DNA of 5,706 nt from contig JAFCZZ010000116.1 in NCBI GenBank assembly GCA_019314085.1, positions 1 through 5,706 of the forward strand, read 5' to 3'. Numbering within the stretch: the stretch's first letter is position 1; every line of letters begins with the position of its first letter. The position numbers were made by a program, and so were the translations under genes. The notes beneath the pieces were generated by a model that was given only the letters and a program-made list of their open reading frames with translations, made no database searches and was not told the origin of the DNA. The stretch comes from Deltaproteobacteria bacterium (GTDB lineage Bacteria > Desulfobacterota > Syntrophia > Syntrophales > UBA2210). Positions 1 to 5,706 of this stretch are shown one piece after another.

Positions 1-1
1 A

Positions 2-1042
2 ACGAAGGACGCGATCCGCGACCGGGATTATGTCGTGCTGGTCGAGGGGTATGTCGATCTTCTCTCCCTGTGGAATGCAGGGGTGAACAACGTCGTGGCG
101 ACACTGGGCACTGCCCTGACCAGGGAGCAGGTCGAACTGATCAGACGATTCACGCGAAATGTTGCCGTTATCTTCGATCCTGATGAGGCGGGAAGACATG
201 CCGTGGAGAGGAGCCTGAAACTGTTTCTCGAGGAGAATATGCATGCCCGGGTGGTCGTTCTTCCCGAAGGCTATGATCCGGATGACTATGTGAAGAAATA
301 CGGCGGGGCGGCCTTGGAGGAGGCTATTGCCCATGCCCCGATGATGGTCGACTATTACATTGATACCATCATGAGCGGCGGCGACACGCTCGAAGATAAC
401 CTGGATGCCACCAGGGACGCGGTATCATTCATAAGCACGATCGGTGATCCGGTTGAACGGAATCTCTTTATAAAGAGGGTATCCGAAAGGCTCGGCATCG
501 ATCAGAAACTCTTAAAGGATAAGGTGGAGAAGGCATCTCCCGGCCGCAAGACCGTCGGCCTTGCTTCTGTACCCTCTTCGGGAAAAAGAGGGGGGAAGGT
601 TGACATTGTGGAATTAAACCTTATCTATATGATGATGGAGTATCCCGAGAAGGTTCCTGCCGTGCTCGAAGAGGGGATCCTTGATTGTTTTGACTCGGAG
701 GAGTTGAAAAAACTGGGGCAGACAATAGCCGGGGAGAGGGGCGACATGACCTCTCTGGTCGGGGATCTGGAAGATGGGCCGGTGAAGGAGAGGCTCTTGA
801 AATTGATGATGGAGCAACCCTTCTCCGACAGCGAGATTGCCGACAGGGTGTTTGACGACAACATCAAACAGGTACGGAACAAGTGGTACAAGGGCAGACA
901 AGCCCTGCTGAAGAGGGAACTGATCAGAGCCCAGCATACAGGTGACAGGGCACTCAGCGACAGCCTGCTGCGGGACAGAGATAGATTGCTAAAGGAAGAG
1001 AGAGGACTGGCAAACAATGAAAAAAGCGATCAAATCGGATGA
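2..1042 (+). CDS. dnaG: DNA primase DnaG, 3' part (5' end outside window)
   Basis: DnaG makes the RNA primers for lagging-strand DNA synthesis and is recruited by the replicative helicase DnaB. The frame is open from the left edge, so the gene starts upstream; 346 codons are visible. The zinc-binding domain and the first part of the RNA polymerase domain are missing from the window. What remains begins in the TOPRIM fold: VEGYVD near visible residues 14-19 holds the catalytic glutamate, FDPDEAG near 58-64 holds the metal-binding aspartates (codons at 176 and 182), and [10 protein letters not shown] supplies further acidic residues. From about position 599 to the end lies a helical region where the DnaB-binding C-terminal domain is expected; it is poorly conserved, as is normal. 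GTG at 35 is an internal valine, not a start. The stop overlaps the rpoD start by 26 bp, which suggests co-transcription and translational coupling. The identification is secure. Confidence 0.96.
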   Translation, partial: TKDAIRDRDYVVLVEGYVDLLSLWNAGVNNVVATLGTALTREQVELIRRFTRNVAVIFDPDEAGRHAVERSLKLFLEENMHARVVVLPEGYDPDDYVKKYGGAALEEAIAHAPMMVDYYIDTIMSGGDTLEDNLDATRDAVSFISTIGDPVERNLFIKRVSERLGIDQKLLKDKVEKASPGRKTVGLASVPSSGKRGGKVDIVELNLIYMMMEYPEKVPAVLEEGILDCFDSEELKKLGQTIAGERGDMTSLVGDLEDGPVKERLLKLMMEQPFSDSEIADRVFDDNIKQVRNKWYKGRQALLKRELIRAQHTGDRALSDSLLRDRDRLLKEERGLANNEKSDQIG

Positions 1043-2777
1043 AGTAAGCAAACTTGTTGCGCTGGGCAAGGGGAAAGGATTCCTTACGTATGACGATATC
1101 AATGATATACTGCCGTCCGACGTCATATTCTCGGAACAGATAGACGATATACTGACCGTTTTCCATGAGAAAAATATTGAAGTTGTCGATACCGAGCGGG
1201 ATCAGAAGGATGCCGATAAACCGGAGGCCAAGACCGAGGAAGAACAGAAAAGGATAAAAAACGAGATTCCCCCGCTGCCGATATCCGCCCTCGGGAAGAC
1301 AGGGGATCCCGTCAAGATGTACCTGAGGGAAATGGGGCTCGTGTCCCTGCTCAGCCGTGAGGAGGAGGTGAAGATCGCAAAGAAGATTGAGAAGGGGGAA
1401 AAGAGGATCATGGAAGCCCTTTTCAGCCTGCCGATCTTTATAAAAGAGGTTGTGGAAATAGGGGAGAAGCTCAAGAACGGCGAGATACGGATCAAGACGG
1501 TTGTTAATAATCTTGAAGACGAAAGCGGTTTTACCGAGGAGGATGTATATCGGGAACGGGTGCAGAGGTTTACCGCCAAGGTGGCAAAACTGGATGCACG
1601 TAATACCGTTTTGAGGACGGAGCTGAAGGGGAAAACGCTCAGTGGTGTGAAAGAAAAGGGCATCAGGGATGAGCTGGAAAAAAATATCAAAGGGATCGTG
1701 CGGCTCTGCAAGGATATTAATTTCAATAAGAGACGCATCAATGTGATGGTCCTCAAACTCAACGACACCGTTGCCGATCTTAACCGAGGTGAACAGTCGA
1801 TACAGAAATGTGTGGGGAAGGCGGGAATGTCACTCAACTCTCTGGACAGGCTGTTTTCCCGGATGAGAGGAGGGGAAGAGAAACAGGCCTCTCAGGAGAG
1901 CGGCATCCCGGTTGGAACGCTGCGGGAGTACGAAAGGATCATCCGGGAGGCGCGTAACAGCAGGAAGAGGATAGCAACACAGATCGGCGTCTCCAAGGAG
2001 GCATTGAAGATGATCGTGACCTCCATAAAGGGGGGTGAGTCGGAGGCAAACCGGGCGAAGAGAAAACTGATAAAGGCAAATCTCCGATTGGTCGTCAGCA
2101 TTGCCAAAAAGTATACGAACAGGGGCCTGCAATTCCTGGATCTCATCCAAGAGGGGAATGTGGGACTGATGAAGGCCGTTGAAAAGTTTGAATACCAGAG
2201 GGGATATAAATTCTCCACGTATGCAACATGGTGGATACGGCAGGCCATCACACGGGCTATAGCGGACCAGGCACGAACGATACGGATCCCGGTTCATATG
2301 ATTGAAACCATAAACAAGCTTATCAGGACTTCGCGCTACCTCGTTCAGGATCTGGGGAGAGAGCCGACTCCTGCCGAGATCGCGGAGAAGATGGAATTTC
2401 CCCTGGATAAGGTGCGAAAGGTCTTAAAGATTGCCAAGGAACCGATATCTCTGGAGACTCCCATTGGTGAGGAAGAGGACAGCTCCCTCGGCGATTTTAT
2501 AGAGGACAAGAAGGTCATGTCCCCCTCCGATGCCACCATGAGCATGGATCTTGCCCAGCAGACCAGGAAGATACTGTCCACACTGACACCGCGGGAGGAA
2601 AAGGTCCTGAGGATGCGTTTCGGAATCAGCGAAAAGGCCGATATGGGGCTGAATCCGGAGAAAAAGACGGTGTATTCGGATGATGACGTGGAGCGGGCCA
2701 TGCAGATTGAAGACAACGTGTTAAAGAAGATGAGAGGGACATCGAGACGCAGGGAGATAAAGGGGGGAATCAAGTAA
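1017..2777 (+). CDS. rpoD: RNA polymerase primary sigma factor RpoD (sigma-70) with divergent region 4.2
   Basis: This is the housekeeping sigma factor, which directs core RNA polymerase to promoters. At 586 aa it is near the usual length (E. coli 613). Region 1.1 covers about residues 8-60 ([13 protein letters not shown]), and region 1.2 about 96-126 ([11 protein letters not shown]). A charged non-conserved insert spans about 127-340. Region 2 lies at 345-423, with the -10-melting and reading block [14 protein letters not shown]405, W406, Q409 and T412 match the sigma-70 residues. Region 3 covers about 424-505 and region 4.1 about 510-540 ([14 protein letters not shown]). Region 4.2 (541-575) is abnormal. 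The expected TLEEVG helix is absent and there are two extra residues. The recognition helix reads [13 protein letters not shown] instead of a TRERIRQIE-type sequence, so it is acidic and lacks the Arg equivalents of E. coli R584 and R588, while the E585, R586 and Q589 equivalents remain. ATG 1017 is preceded by AGGA at 1003-1006. It could be the only primary sigma or a second, specialised copy. Confidence 0.95.
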   Translation: MKKAIKSDEVSKLVALGKGKGFLTYDDINDILPSDVIFSEQIDDILTVFHEKNIEVVDTERDQKDADKPEAKTEEEQKRIKNEIPPLPISALGKTGDPVKMYLREMGLVSLLSREEEVKIAKKIEKGEKRIMEALFSLPIFIKEVVEIGEKLKNGEIRIKTVVNNLEDESGFTEEDVYRERVQRFTAKVAKLDARNTVLRTELKGKTLSGVKEKGIRDELEKNIKGIVRLCKDINFNKRRINVMVLKLNDTVADLNRGEQSIQKCVGKAGMSLNSLDRLFSRMRGGEEKQASQESGIPVGTLREYERIIREARNSRKRIATQIGVSKEALKMIVTSIKGGESEANRAKRKLIKANLRLVVSIAKKYTNRGLQFLDLIQEGNVGLMKAVEKFEYQRGYKFSTYATWWIRQAITRAIADQARTIRIPVHMIETINKLIRTSRYLVQDLGREPTPAEIAEKMEFPLDKVRKVLKIAKEPISLETPIGEEEDSSLGDFIEDKKVMSPSDATMSMDLAQQTRKILSTLTPREEKVLRMRFGISEKADMGLNPEKKTVYSDDDVERAMQIEDNVLKKMRGTSRRREIKGGIK

Positions 2778-2780
2778 GGG

Positions 2781-2836
2781 ACCATCCGGTAAGGTGGGAT
2801 ATGACACGTGCCATCCACCCCTTGGTATGGGATGGT
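2781..2836. terminator. Nested inverted repeats in the convergent rpoD/ridA gap (possible bidirectional terminator)
   Basis: The 61-bp gap between the stops of rpoD and ridA is largely filled by complementary segments. An outer pair ACCATCC (2781-2787) and GGATGGT (2830-2836) is perfect over 7 bp. Inside it, GGTGG (2793-2797) pairs with CCACC (2815-2819), extended by AT/AT past one bulged G. An alternative stem pairs CCATCC (2811-2816) with GGATGG (2830-2835). Because the structure is symmetric it would fold in transcripts from either side. There is no T tract on either strand, so it is not a textbook intrinsic terminator. Position between convergent genes is the main argument for a termination or RNA 3'-end role. 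Confidence 0.3.
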
Positions 2837-2838
2837 GA

Positions 2839-3222
2839 TCAGTCACAGGCGGCCACGGCCTCGACCTCCAGGGGGGCATCCTTGGGCAGGCGGGTTACCG
2901 CGACACAGCTCCTTGCCGGGCGGGATTCTCCGAAATACTCCGTGTATATGGTGTTGAACTGCGTAAAGCGGTCCATGTCTGTCAGGAAGATAGTGACCTT
3001 TATGACGCGGTCGAGGCTCGATCCCCCTGCCTCCAGTATATGTGTAAGATTATCAAGGACTGTACGCACCTGGAGTTCAAAGGGGCCTTTCTCGGCCTCA
3101 CCGGTTCCCGGATCGATTGGTATCTGCCCGGAGATGTACAGCCAGCCGCCAGCCTTGACCGCCTGAGAATAGGGGCCTACCGGCTGAGGGGCCCCTTCGG
3201 TATGAATGATCTGTCTGTCCAT
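2839..3222 (-). CDS. ridA: RidA family reactive enamine/imine deaminase
   Basis: RidA (YjgF/YER057c/UK114 family) hydrolyses reactive enamine and imine intermediates, such as 2-aminoacrylate released by PLP-dependent dehydratases, to the keto acid and ammonia, thereby protecting PLP enzymes. The protein is cytosolic and normally trimeric. The 127-aa length is typical. Family blocks are GPYSQAV (16-22), YISGQIP (29-35), QVRTVLDNL (51-59) and RPARSCVAV (101-109) with R104 matching the catalytic arginine (E. coli R105), followed by [13 protein letters not shown] with E121. These features fit the deaminating RidA subfamily rather than the Rid1-7 paralogues lacking the arginine. The start at 3222 is chosen because [20 protein letters not shown] aligns with family N-termini and a good ribosome-binding site lies upstream; a frame open further upstream adds 90 residues unlike any RidA. 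It is transcribed against both neighbours, so it is a separate unit. Confidence 0.95.
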   Translation of the reverse strand: MDRQIIHTEGAPQPVGPYSQAVKAGGWLYISGQIPIDPGTGEAEKGPFELQVRTVLDNLTHILEAGGSSLDRVIKVTIFLTDMDRFTQFNTIYTEYFGESRPARSCVAVTRLPKDAPLEVEAVAACD

Positions 3223-3231
3223 GGTGTCCTT

Positions 3232-3239
3232 ACCCCCTT
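3232..3239 (-). promoter_or_regulatory. Ribosome-binding site of ridA
   Basis: Read on the minus strand this is AAGGGGGT, one mismatch from AAGGAGGT, ending 9 nt before the ATG at 3222. A second AAGGA lies 4 nt before the same ATG. Together they support the 127-aa start over the longer open frame. Confidence 0.7.
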
Positions 3240-3250
3240 CCTCCGCTTCA

Positions 3251-3279
3251 ATTGACAACAAGATCGGGGAGATGTCAAT
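3251..3279. promoter_or_regulatory. ATTGACA-N15-TGTCAAT inverted repeat in the divergent ridA/xseA gap (candidate overlapping -35 boxes or operator)
   Basis: ATTGACA at 3251-3257 and TGTCAAT at 3273-3279 form a perfect 7-bp inverted repeat with a 15-bp spacer, so the arms are centred two helical turns (22 bp) apart. Each arm contains a consensus -35 hexamer TTGACA, one facing xseA (3252-3257, plus) and one facing ridA (3278-3273, minus). The hexamers 17 bp downstream are TCAATC (plus) and TCAATT (minus), poor -10 matches. The repeat may therefore be a back-to-back promoter pair, a dimeric repressor site, or both. The inverted repeat is seen directly; the function is inferred from its position between divergent genes. 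Confidence 0.35.
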
Positions 3280-3311
3280 CAAATAGTTGCAGCGGATGTG
3301 ATCCTTTGTTA

Positions 3312-3340
3312 CACGGCCCGAATATGTGAACAAGGCCGTG
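3312..3340 (+). other. Hairpin in the xseA leader
   Basis: CACGGCC (3312-3318) and GGCCGTG (3334-3340) are perfectly complementary over 7 bp and are separated by a 15-nt A/T-rich loop. The stem ends 12 nt before the ATG of xseA, so in the mRNA it would sit just upstream of the weak GGGAA ribosome-binding site at 3343-3347. No T tract follows, so a terminator is unlikely. The alternative GTG start of xseA (3326) lies in the loop. A role in translation control or mRNA stability is possible but only inferred. Confidence 0.4.
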
Positions 3341-3352
3341 CCGGGAATTCTC

Positions 3353-4564
3353 ATGGAAAAAATACTGACCGTCACACAGCTGACCGAGGGCATCAAACAG
3401 ATCCTGGAGGGGAGTTTTGGAGTCGTGTGGGTGACCGGAGAGATATCCAATCTGCGGCGCCCTGCCTCAGGCCACGTATATTGTACCCTCAAAGACGAGA
3501 CGAGCCAGGTACGCGTGGTTGCCTTCAGGAGCGCTGCAATGCGGATGGGTTTTGATCTTGAAGACGGGATGAAGATTGTCTGCAGGGGGAGGGTGAATGT
3601 CTATCCCGCGCGCGGCGAGTATCAGCTCATCATCGATGCCGCAGAGCCGAAAGGCCTTGGTGCCCTCCAAATGGCCTTTGAACAGCTCAAGGAACGCCTG
3701 GAGAAGGAGGGGCTGTTCGACCCCTCCCATAAGAGAAAGATTCCCTTCCTGCCCGGCGCGATCGGGGTTGTCACCTCTCCTTCAGGTGCGGCCGTCAGGG
3801 ATATATTGAACATCACTGCCAGGAGATTCCCGTCCGTCGATGTGATGATTGCCCCCGCGGCCGTCCAGGGGACAGATGCTCCTGACGAGATATGCAGTGC
3901 CATAGCGGATCTGAATGTATTTGGCGTGGATGTCATTATCGTTGCCCGGGGAGGGGGATCGCTTGAGGATCTGTTCTGTTTTAACGATGAACGTGTCGCC
4001 CGGGCGATCTATGCCTCGATGATTCCCGTCATATCGGCCGTCGGCCATGAGATTGATTTTACCATCGCCGATTTTGTGGCCGATCTCAGGGCCCCGACCC
4101 CTTCCGCCGCCGCCGAGCTGGTGGTCCCCGACAGGAGGGACCTTCTGGAACGAACGCAGAGATTGAGATCGCGGCTGACGCGTGCCTGCCGAGTGTCACT
4201 GCGCGGATGGAAAACAGGATTGAATTTTGTCGCAGAGCGGCTGCGTGATCCGAAGGGACGGATTGCGGACCTGCGTATGGGACTGGATGATCGATATGCC
4301 AGACTGGAGACACGGGCCCGGCTGTGTATCGATACCCTTCGCGGCATCCTCCAGAGTGATATCTCTCTTTTGGATACGCTCAGTCCCCTGTCCGTGTTAA
4401 AGAGGGGGTTTGGCATCGTACGGCTGTCCGATGGAACCGTTGTCAGGGATGTGGAGATGCTCACGGTAAATGATAGCGTCGATGTGAAGGTCTCATCGGG
4501 GAGTTTCACGGCACGGGTAACCACTATTTTGCAGGAGCGAGACAATGTCGAAAAAAAAGTTTGA
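3353..4564 (+). CDS. xseA: Exodeoxyribonuclease VII large subunit XseA
   Basis: XseA is the catalytic subunit of exonuclease VII, which degrades single-stranded DNA from both ends to oligonucleotides and acts in mismatch repair and DNA-damage tolerance with several XseB subunits. The protein has 403 aa, a little shorter than E. coli (456). The N-terminal OB-fold domain covers about residues 3-98 (LTVTQL, VTGEISNLRRPASGHVYCTLKD). The catalytic domain follows with GVVTSPSGAAVRD (138-150), ARGGGSLEDL (198-207), and SAVGHEIDFTIADFVAD followed by RAPTPSAAAE (228-255). A coiled-coil-like stretch covers roughly 260-340, and the C-terminal LSPLSVLKRGFGI (343-355) is the usual family ending. ATG 3353 is preferred because family proteins start just before KILTV; GTG 3326 in the same frame adds nine residues and has no ribosome-binding site. 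The 3' end overlaps xseB by 20 bp. Confidence 0.95.
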   Translation: MEKILTVTQLTEGIKQILEGSFGVVWVTGEISNLRRPASGHVYCTLKDETSQVRVVAFRSAAMRMGFDLEDGMKIVCRGRVNVYPARGEYQLIIDAAEPKGLGALQMAFEQLKERLEKEGLFDPSHKRKIPFLPGAIGVVTSPSGAAVRDILNITARRFPSVDVMIAPAAVQGTDAPDEICSAIADLNVFGVDVIIVARGGGSLEDLFCFNDERVARAIYASMIPVISAVGHEIDFTIADFVADLRAPTPSAAAELVVPDRRDLLERTQRLRSRLTRACRVSLRGWKTGLNFVAERLRDPKGRIADLRMGLDDRYARLETRARLCIDTLRGILQSDISLLDTLSPLSVLKRGFGIVRLSDGTVVRDVEMLTVNDSVDVKVSSGSFTARVTTILQERDNVEKKV

Positions 4565-4799
4565 GAAGGCCCTGGAACAGCTTGAAGAAATTGTGAAAAA
4601 GATGGAAGAGGGGAATCTGTCCCTCGACGAGTCGCTCGCTGCCTTCGAAGAGGGGATCAGGCTCTCCCGGTTCTGCGCCGACAGACTGGATGAGGCGGAG
4701 AGGAAGGTGGATGTCCTTCTCAGGGAGGATGATACGCTACAGATCAAGCCGTTTAGGGAAGGTGGTGGAGATGACAAAGAACCGGAAAATATCGCTTGA
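4545..4799 (+). CDS. xseB: Exodeoxyribonuclease VII small subunit XseB
   Basis: XseB is the small helical subunit of exonuclease VII; several copies bind the coiled-coil arm of XseA and control its activity. The 84-aa length is normal. The core FEKALEQLEEIVKKMEEG (6-23), followed by LSLDESLAAFEEGIRL (25-40) and a second helix through about residue 59, is the full family signature of two antiparallel helices. The C-terminal tail after about residue 66 is polar, glycine- and acid-rich and probably disordered. The start ATG 4545 lies inside xseA and has AGGAG at 4533-4537, 7 nt upstream, so the two subunits are probably made by coupled translation. The 3' end overlaps ispA by 29 bp. Confidence 0.95.
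   Translation: MSKKKFEKALEQLEEIVKKMEEGNLSLDESLAAFEEGIRLSRFCADRLDEAERKVDVLLREDDTLQIKPFREGGGDDKEPENIA
4759..4766 (+). promoter_or_regulatory. Ribosome-binding site of ispA
   Basis: AAGGTGGT differs by one base from the AAGGAGGT consensus and ends 4 nt before ATG 4771. It lies inside the 3' end of xseB and decides the ispA start in favour of 4771 over the upstream in-frame ATG at 4690, whose extra 27 residues are arginine-rich read-through of xseB in another frame. Confidence 0.7.
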
Positions 4800-5673
4800 G
4801 GAGTATCTTAAGGCAAAAAAGGACGTGGTCGACCGTGCCCTTGACCAATACCTTCCGGGACAAGACGGGGATGCTTCTGAGATCTGCGAGGCCATGCGCT
4901 ATACCCTTTTTGCCGGTGGAAAACGGCTTCGCCCTGTGCTGTGTATGGCCTCGGCGGAAGCGGTTGGCGGCAGCGCACAGCTCGCCCTGCCCGTTGCCTG
5001 CGCCATTGAGATGATCCAGACCTATTCCCTGATACATGATGACCTGCCGGCGATGGACAATGATGACTACCGGAGGGGAAAACCCTCGAATCATAAGGTG
5101 TTCGGGGAGGGTATCGCCGTTCTGGCGGGAGACGCCCTTCTCACGGAAGCCTTCTGCCTTCTGTCGGGGAATCATCCGCAAATCTCTCCCGAAGCAGGTC
5201 TGTCGATTATTCACGAGATTGCCACAGCGGCTGGGTTTCACGGTATGGTCGGAGGTCAGGTAGCAGATCTCAGGGCGGAGGGCAAAGAGGTAGATATGGA
5301 GCAGGTGCAGTACATACACACCCATAAAACGCAGGCACTGATAACCGTCTCCATCCGGGCGGGCGCACTGACAGCCGGTGCCGGTGAAGATGATCTGCTT
5401 GCCCTTTCACAGTACGGACAAAAGATGGGACTTGCCTTTCAGATAGCGGACGATATACTGGACATTGAAAGCTCAAGGGAAGTCTTGGGAAAGGATGCCG
5501 GCAGTGACGAGGGGCGCGGCAAGGCGACCTATCCCGCTCTGATCGGTCTTGAGGAGTCCAGGGAAGAGACGCGAAGACTGGTGGACGGGGCGCTGTCGGA
5601 GATAGACCGTTTCGGTGAGAAGGCCGATCCCCTGAGGATGATAGCGCGGTTTGTCGCCGAGCGAAAGTCATAG
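4771..5673 (+). CDS. ispA: Short-chain polyprenyl diphosphate synthase (farnesyl/geranylgeranyl diphosphate synthase)
   Basis: This enzyme condenses isopentenyl diphosphate with allylic diphosphates to make farnesyl (or geranylgeranyl) diphosphate, the precursor of undecaprenyl carriers and quinone side chains. The 300-aa length is typical of bacterial IspA. Motifs in order are GGKRLRPVL (49-57); the first aspartate-rich motif DDLPAMDND (90-98) followed by RRGKPS; GMVGGQVADL (158-167); KTQAL (186-190); the second aspartate-rich motif DDILD (227-231) preceded by FQIA; and GKDAGSDEGRGKATYPAL (240-257). Two residues are inserted in the first motif and Tyr85 lies five residues before it, which is the bacterial type II farnesyl synthase pattern; product length still cannot be fixed from sequence alone. 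It is the last visible gene of the xseA-xseB-ispA operon. The 33 bp after the stop contain no gene; dxs often follows in related bacteria, but it is not in the window. Confidence 0.93.
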   Translation: MTKNRKISLEEYLKAKKDVVDRALDQYLPGQDGDASEICEAMRYTLFAGGKRLRPVLCMASAEAVGGSAQLALPVACAIEMIQTYSLIHDDLPAMDNDDYRRGKPSNHKVFGEGIAVLAGDALLTEAFCLLSGNHPQISPEAGLSIIHEIATAAGFHGMVGGQVADLRAEGKEVDMEQVQYIHTHKTQALITVSIRAGALTAGAGEDDLLALSQYGQKMGLAFQIADDILDIESSREVLGKDAGSDEGRGKATYPALIGLEESREETRRLVDGALSEIDRFGEKADPLRMIARFVAERKS

Positions 5674-5706
5674 CCTTTGTTTTAGAGACTTTGACAGGAT
5701 AGCAGG

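Noticed and set aside
600..631. TTGACA at 600-605 with TATCTA 16 bp downstream, as an rpoD promoter inside dnaG
   Set aside because: The hexamer encodes conserved-looking Val-Asp-Ile of DnaG and the -10 matches only three of six bases. A single TTGACA in a window this size is expected by chance.
1104..1154. Direct repeat GATATACTG at 1104-1112 and 1146-1154
   Set aside because: Both copies encode the Asp-Ile-Leu of two similar helices in sigma region 1.1; a repeat of nine bases in coding sequence needs no other explanation.
1202..1837. Long open frame on the minus strand across rpoD (211 codons)
   Set aside because: It is antisense to well-conserved RpoD coding sequence, serine-rich and low in complexity, matches no family I know, and has no sign of its own expression.
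2640..2735. A frameshift or pair of compensating indels explaining the odd RpoD region 4.2
   Set aside because: Translating the other two plus frames gives early stops (after three residues in one, about 13 in the other) and nothing resembling TLEEVG or TRERIRQIE. The annotated frame stays open, with normal codons, to a stop at the expected protein length.
2345..2818. Minus-strand open frame antisense to the 3' end of rpoD
   Set aside because: Composition is that of a shadow frame, and no recognisable domain or ribosome-binding site supports it.
2801..3166. Plus-strand open frame of 121 codons over ridA
   Set aside because: It lies opposite RidA, whose family motifs are complete; the plus-strand product has no recognisable features.
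3223..3492. 90-residue N-terminal extension of RidA
   Set aside because: It would run through the intergenic gap and into xseA on the opposite strand; RidA proteins are about 127 aa and a good ribosome-binding site precedes the short start.
4009..4545. 178-codon minus-strand open frame across xseA
   Set aside because: It is a serine/arginine-rich shadow of a strongly conserved plus-strand gene, with no family resemblance.
5691..5706. TTGACA at 5691-5696 after ispA as a promoter for the next gene
   Set aside because: The place for a -10 falls beyond the window, so it cannot be judged; a run-on operon into the next gene is as likely.

Overview
The window looks like ordinary core chromosome from a Gram-negative bacterium, most likely a deltaproteobacterium (Desulfobacterota, Syntrophales-like). 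This rests on the dnaG-rpoD order, the RpoD type with a long non-conserved insert, and the xseA-xseB-ispA order. It is an inference from gene content without a database search. Base composition looks even, somewhat above 50% GC by eye. I see no mobile element, CRISPR array, tRNA or rRNA.

Layout. Positions 1-1042 hold the 3' two-thirds of dnaG (primase), cut by the left edge. rpoD (primary sigma factor, 1017-2777) follows with its start inside the end of dnaG. A 61-bp convergent gap (2778-2838) separates rpoD from ridA, which lies on the minus strand (2839-3222). A 130-bp divergent gap (3223-3352) carries two inverted repeats. To its right lies a tightly overlapping plus-strand operon: xseA (3353-4564), xseB (4545-4799) and ispA (4771-5673). 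The last 33 bp (5674-5706) have no gene; in related bacteria dxs often follows here.

How the genes work together. dnaG and rpoD are the primase and sigma-factor parts of the classical macromolecular-synthesis operon. XseA and XseB are the two subunits of exonuclease VII. IspA makes prenyl diphosphates; its link to xseAB is one of co-transcription rather than shared biochemistry. RidA is a stand-alone housekeeping enamine/imine deaminase.

The item most worth a second look is in RpoD. Regions 1.1, 1.2, 2, 3 and 4.1 are canonical, but region 4.2, the helix-turn-helix that reads the -35 promoter element, is not. The first helix motif (LEEVG-like) is gone, two residues are added, and the recognition helix is strongly acidic and lacks two of the usual arginines. 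The reading frame is intact and neither alternative frame restores the normal motif, so this does not look like a simple frameshift.
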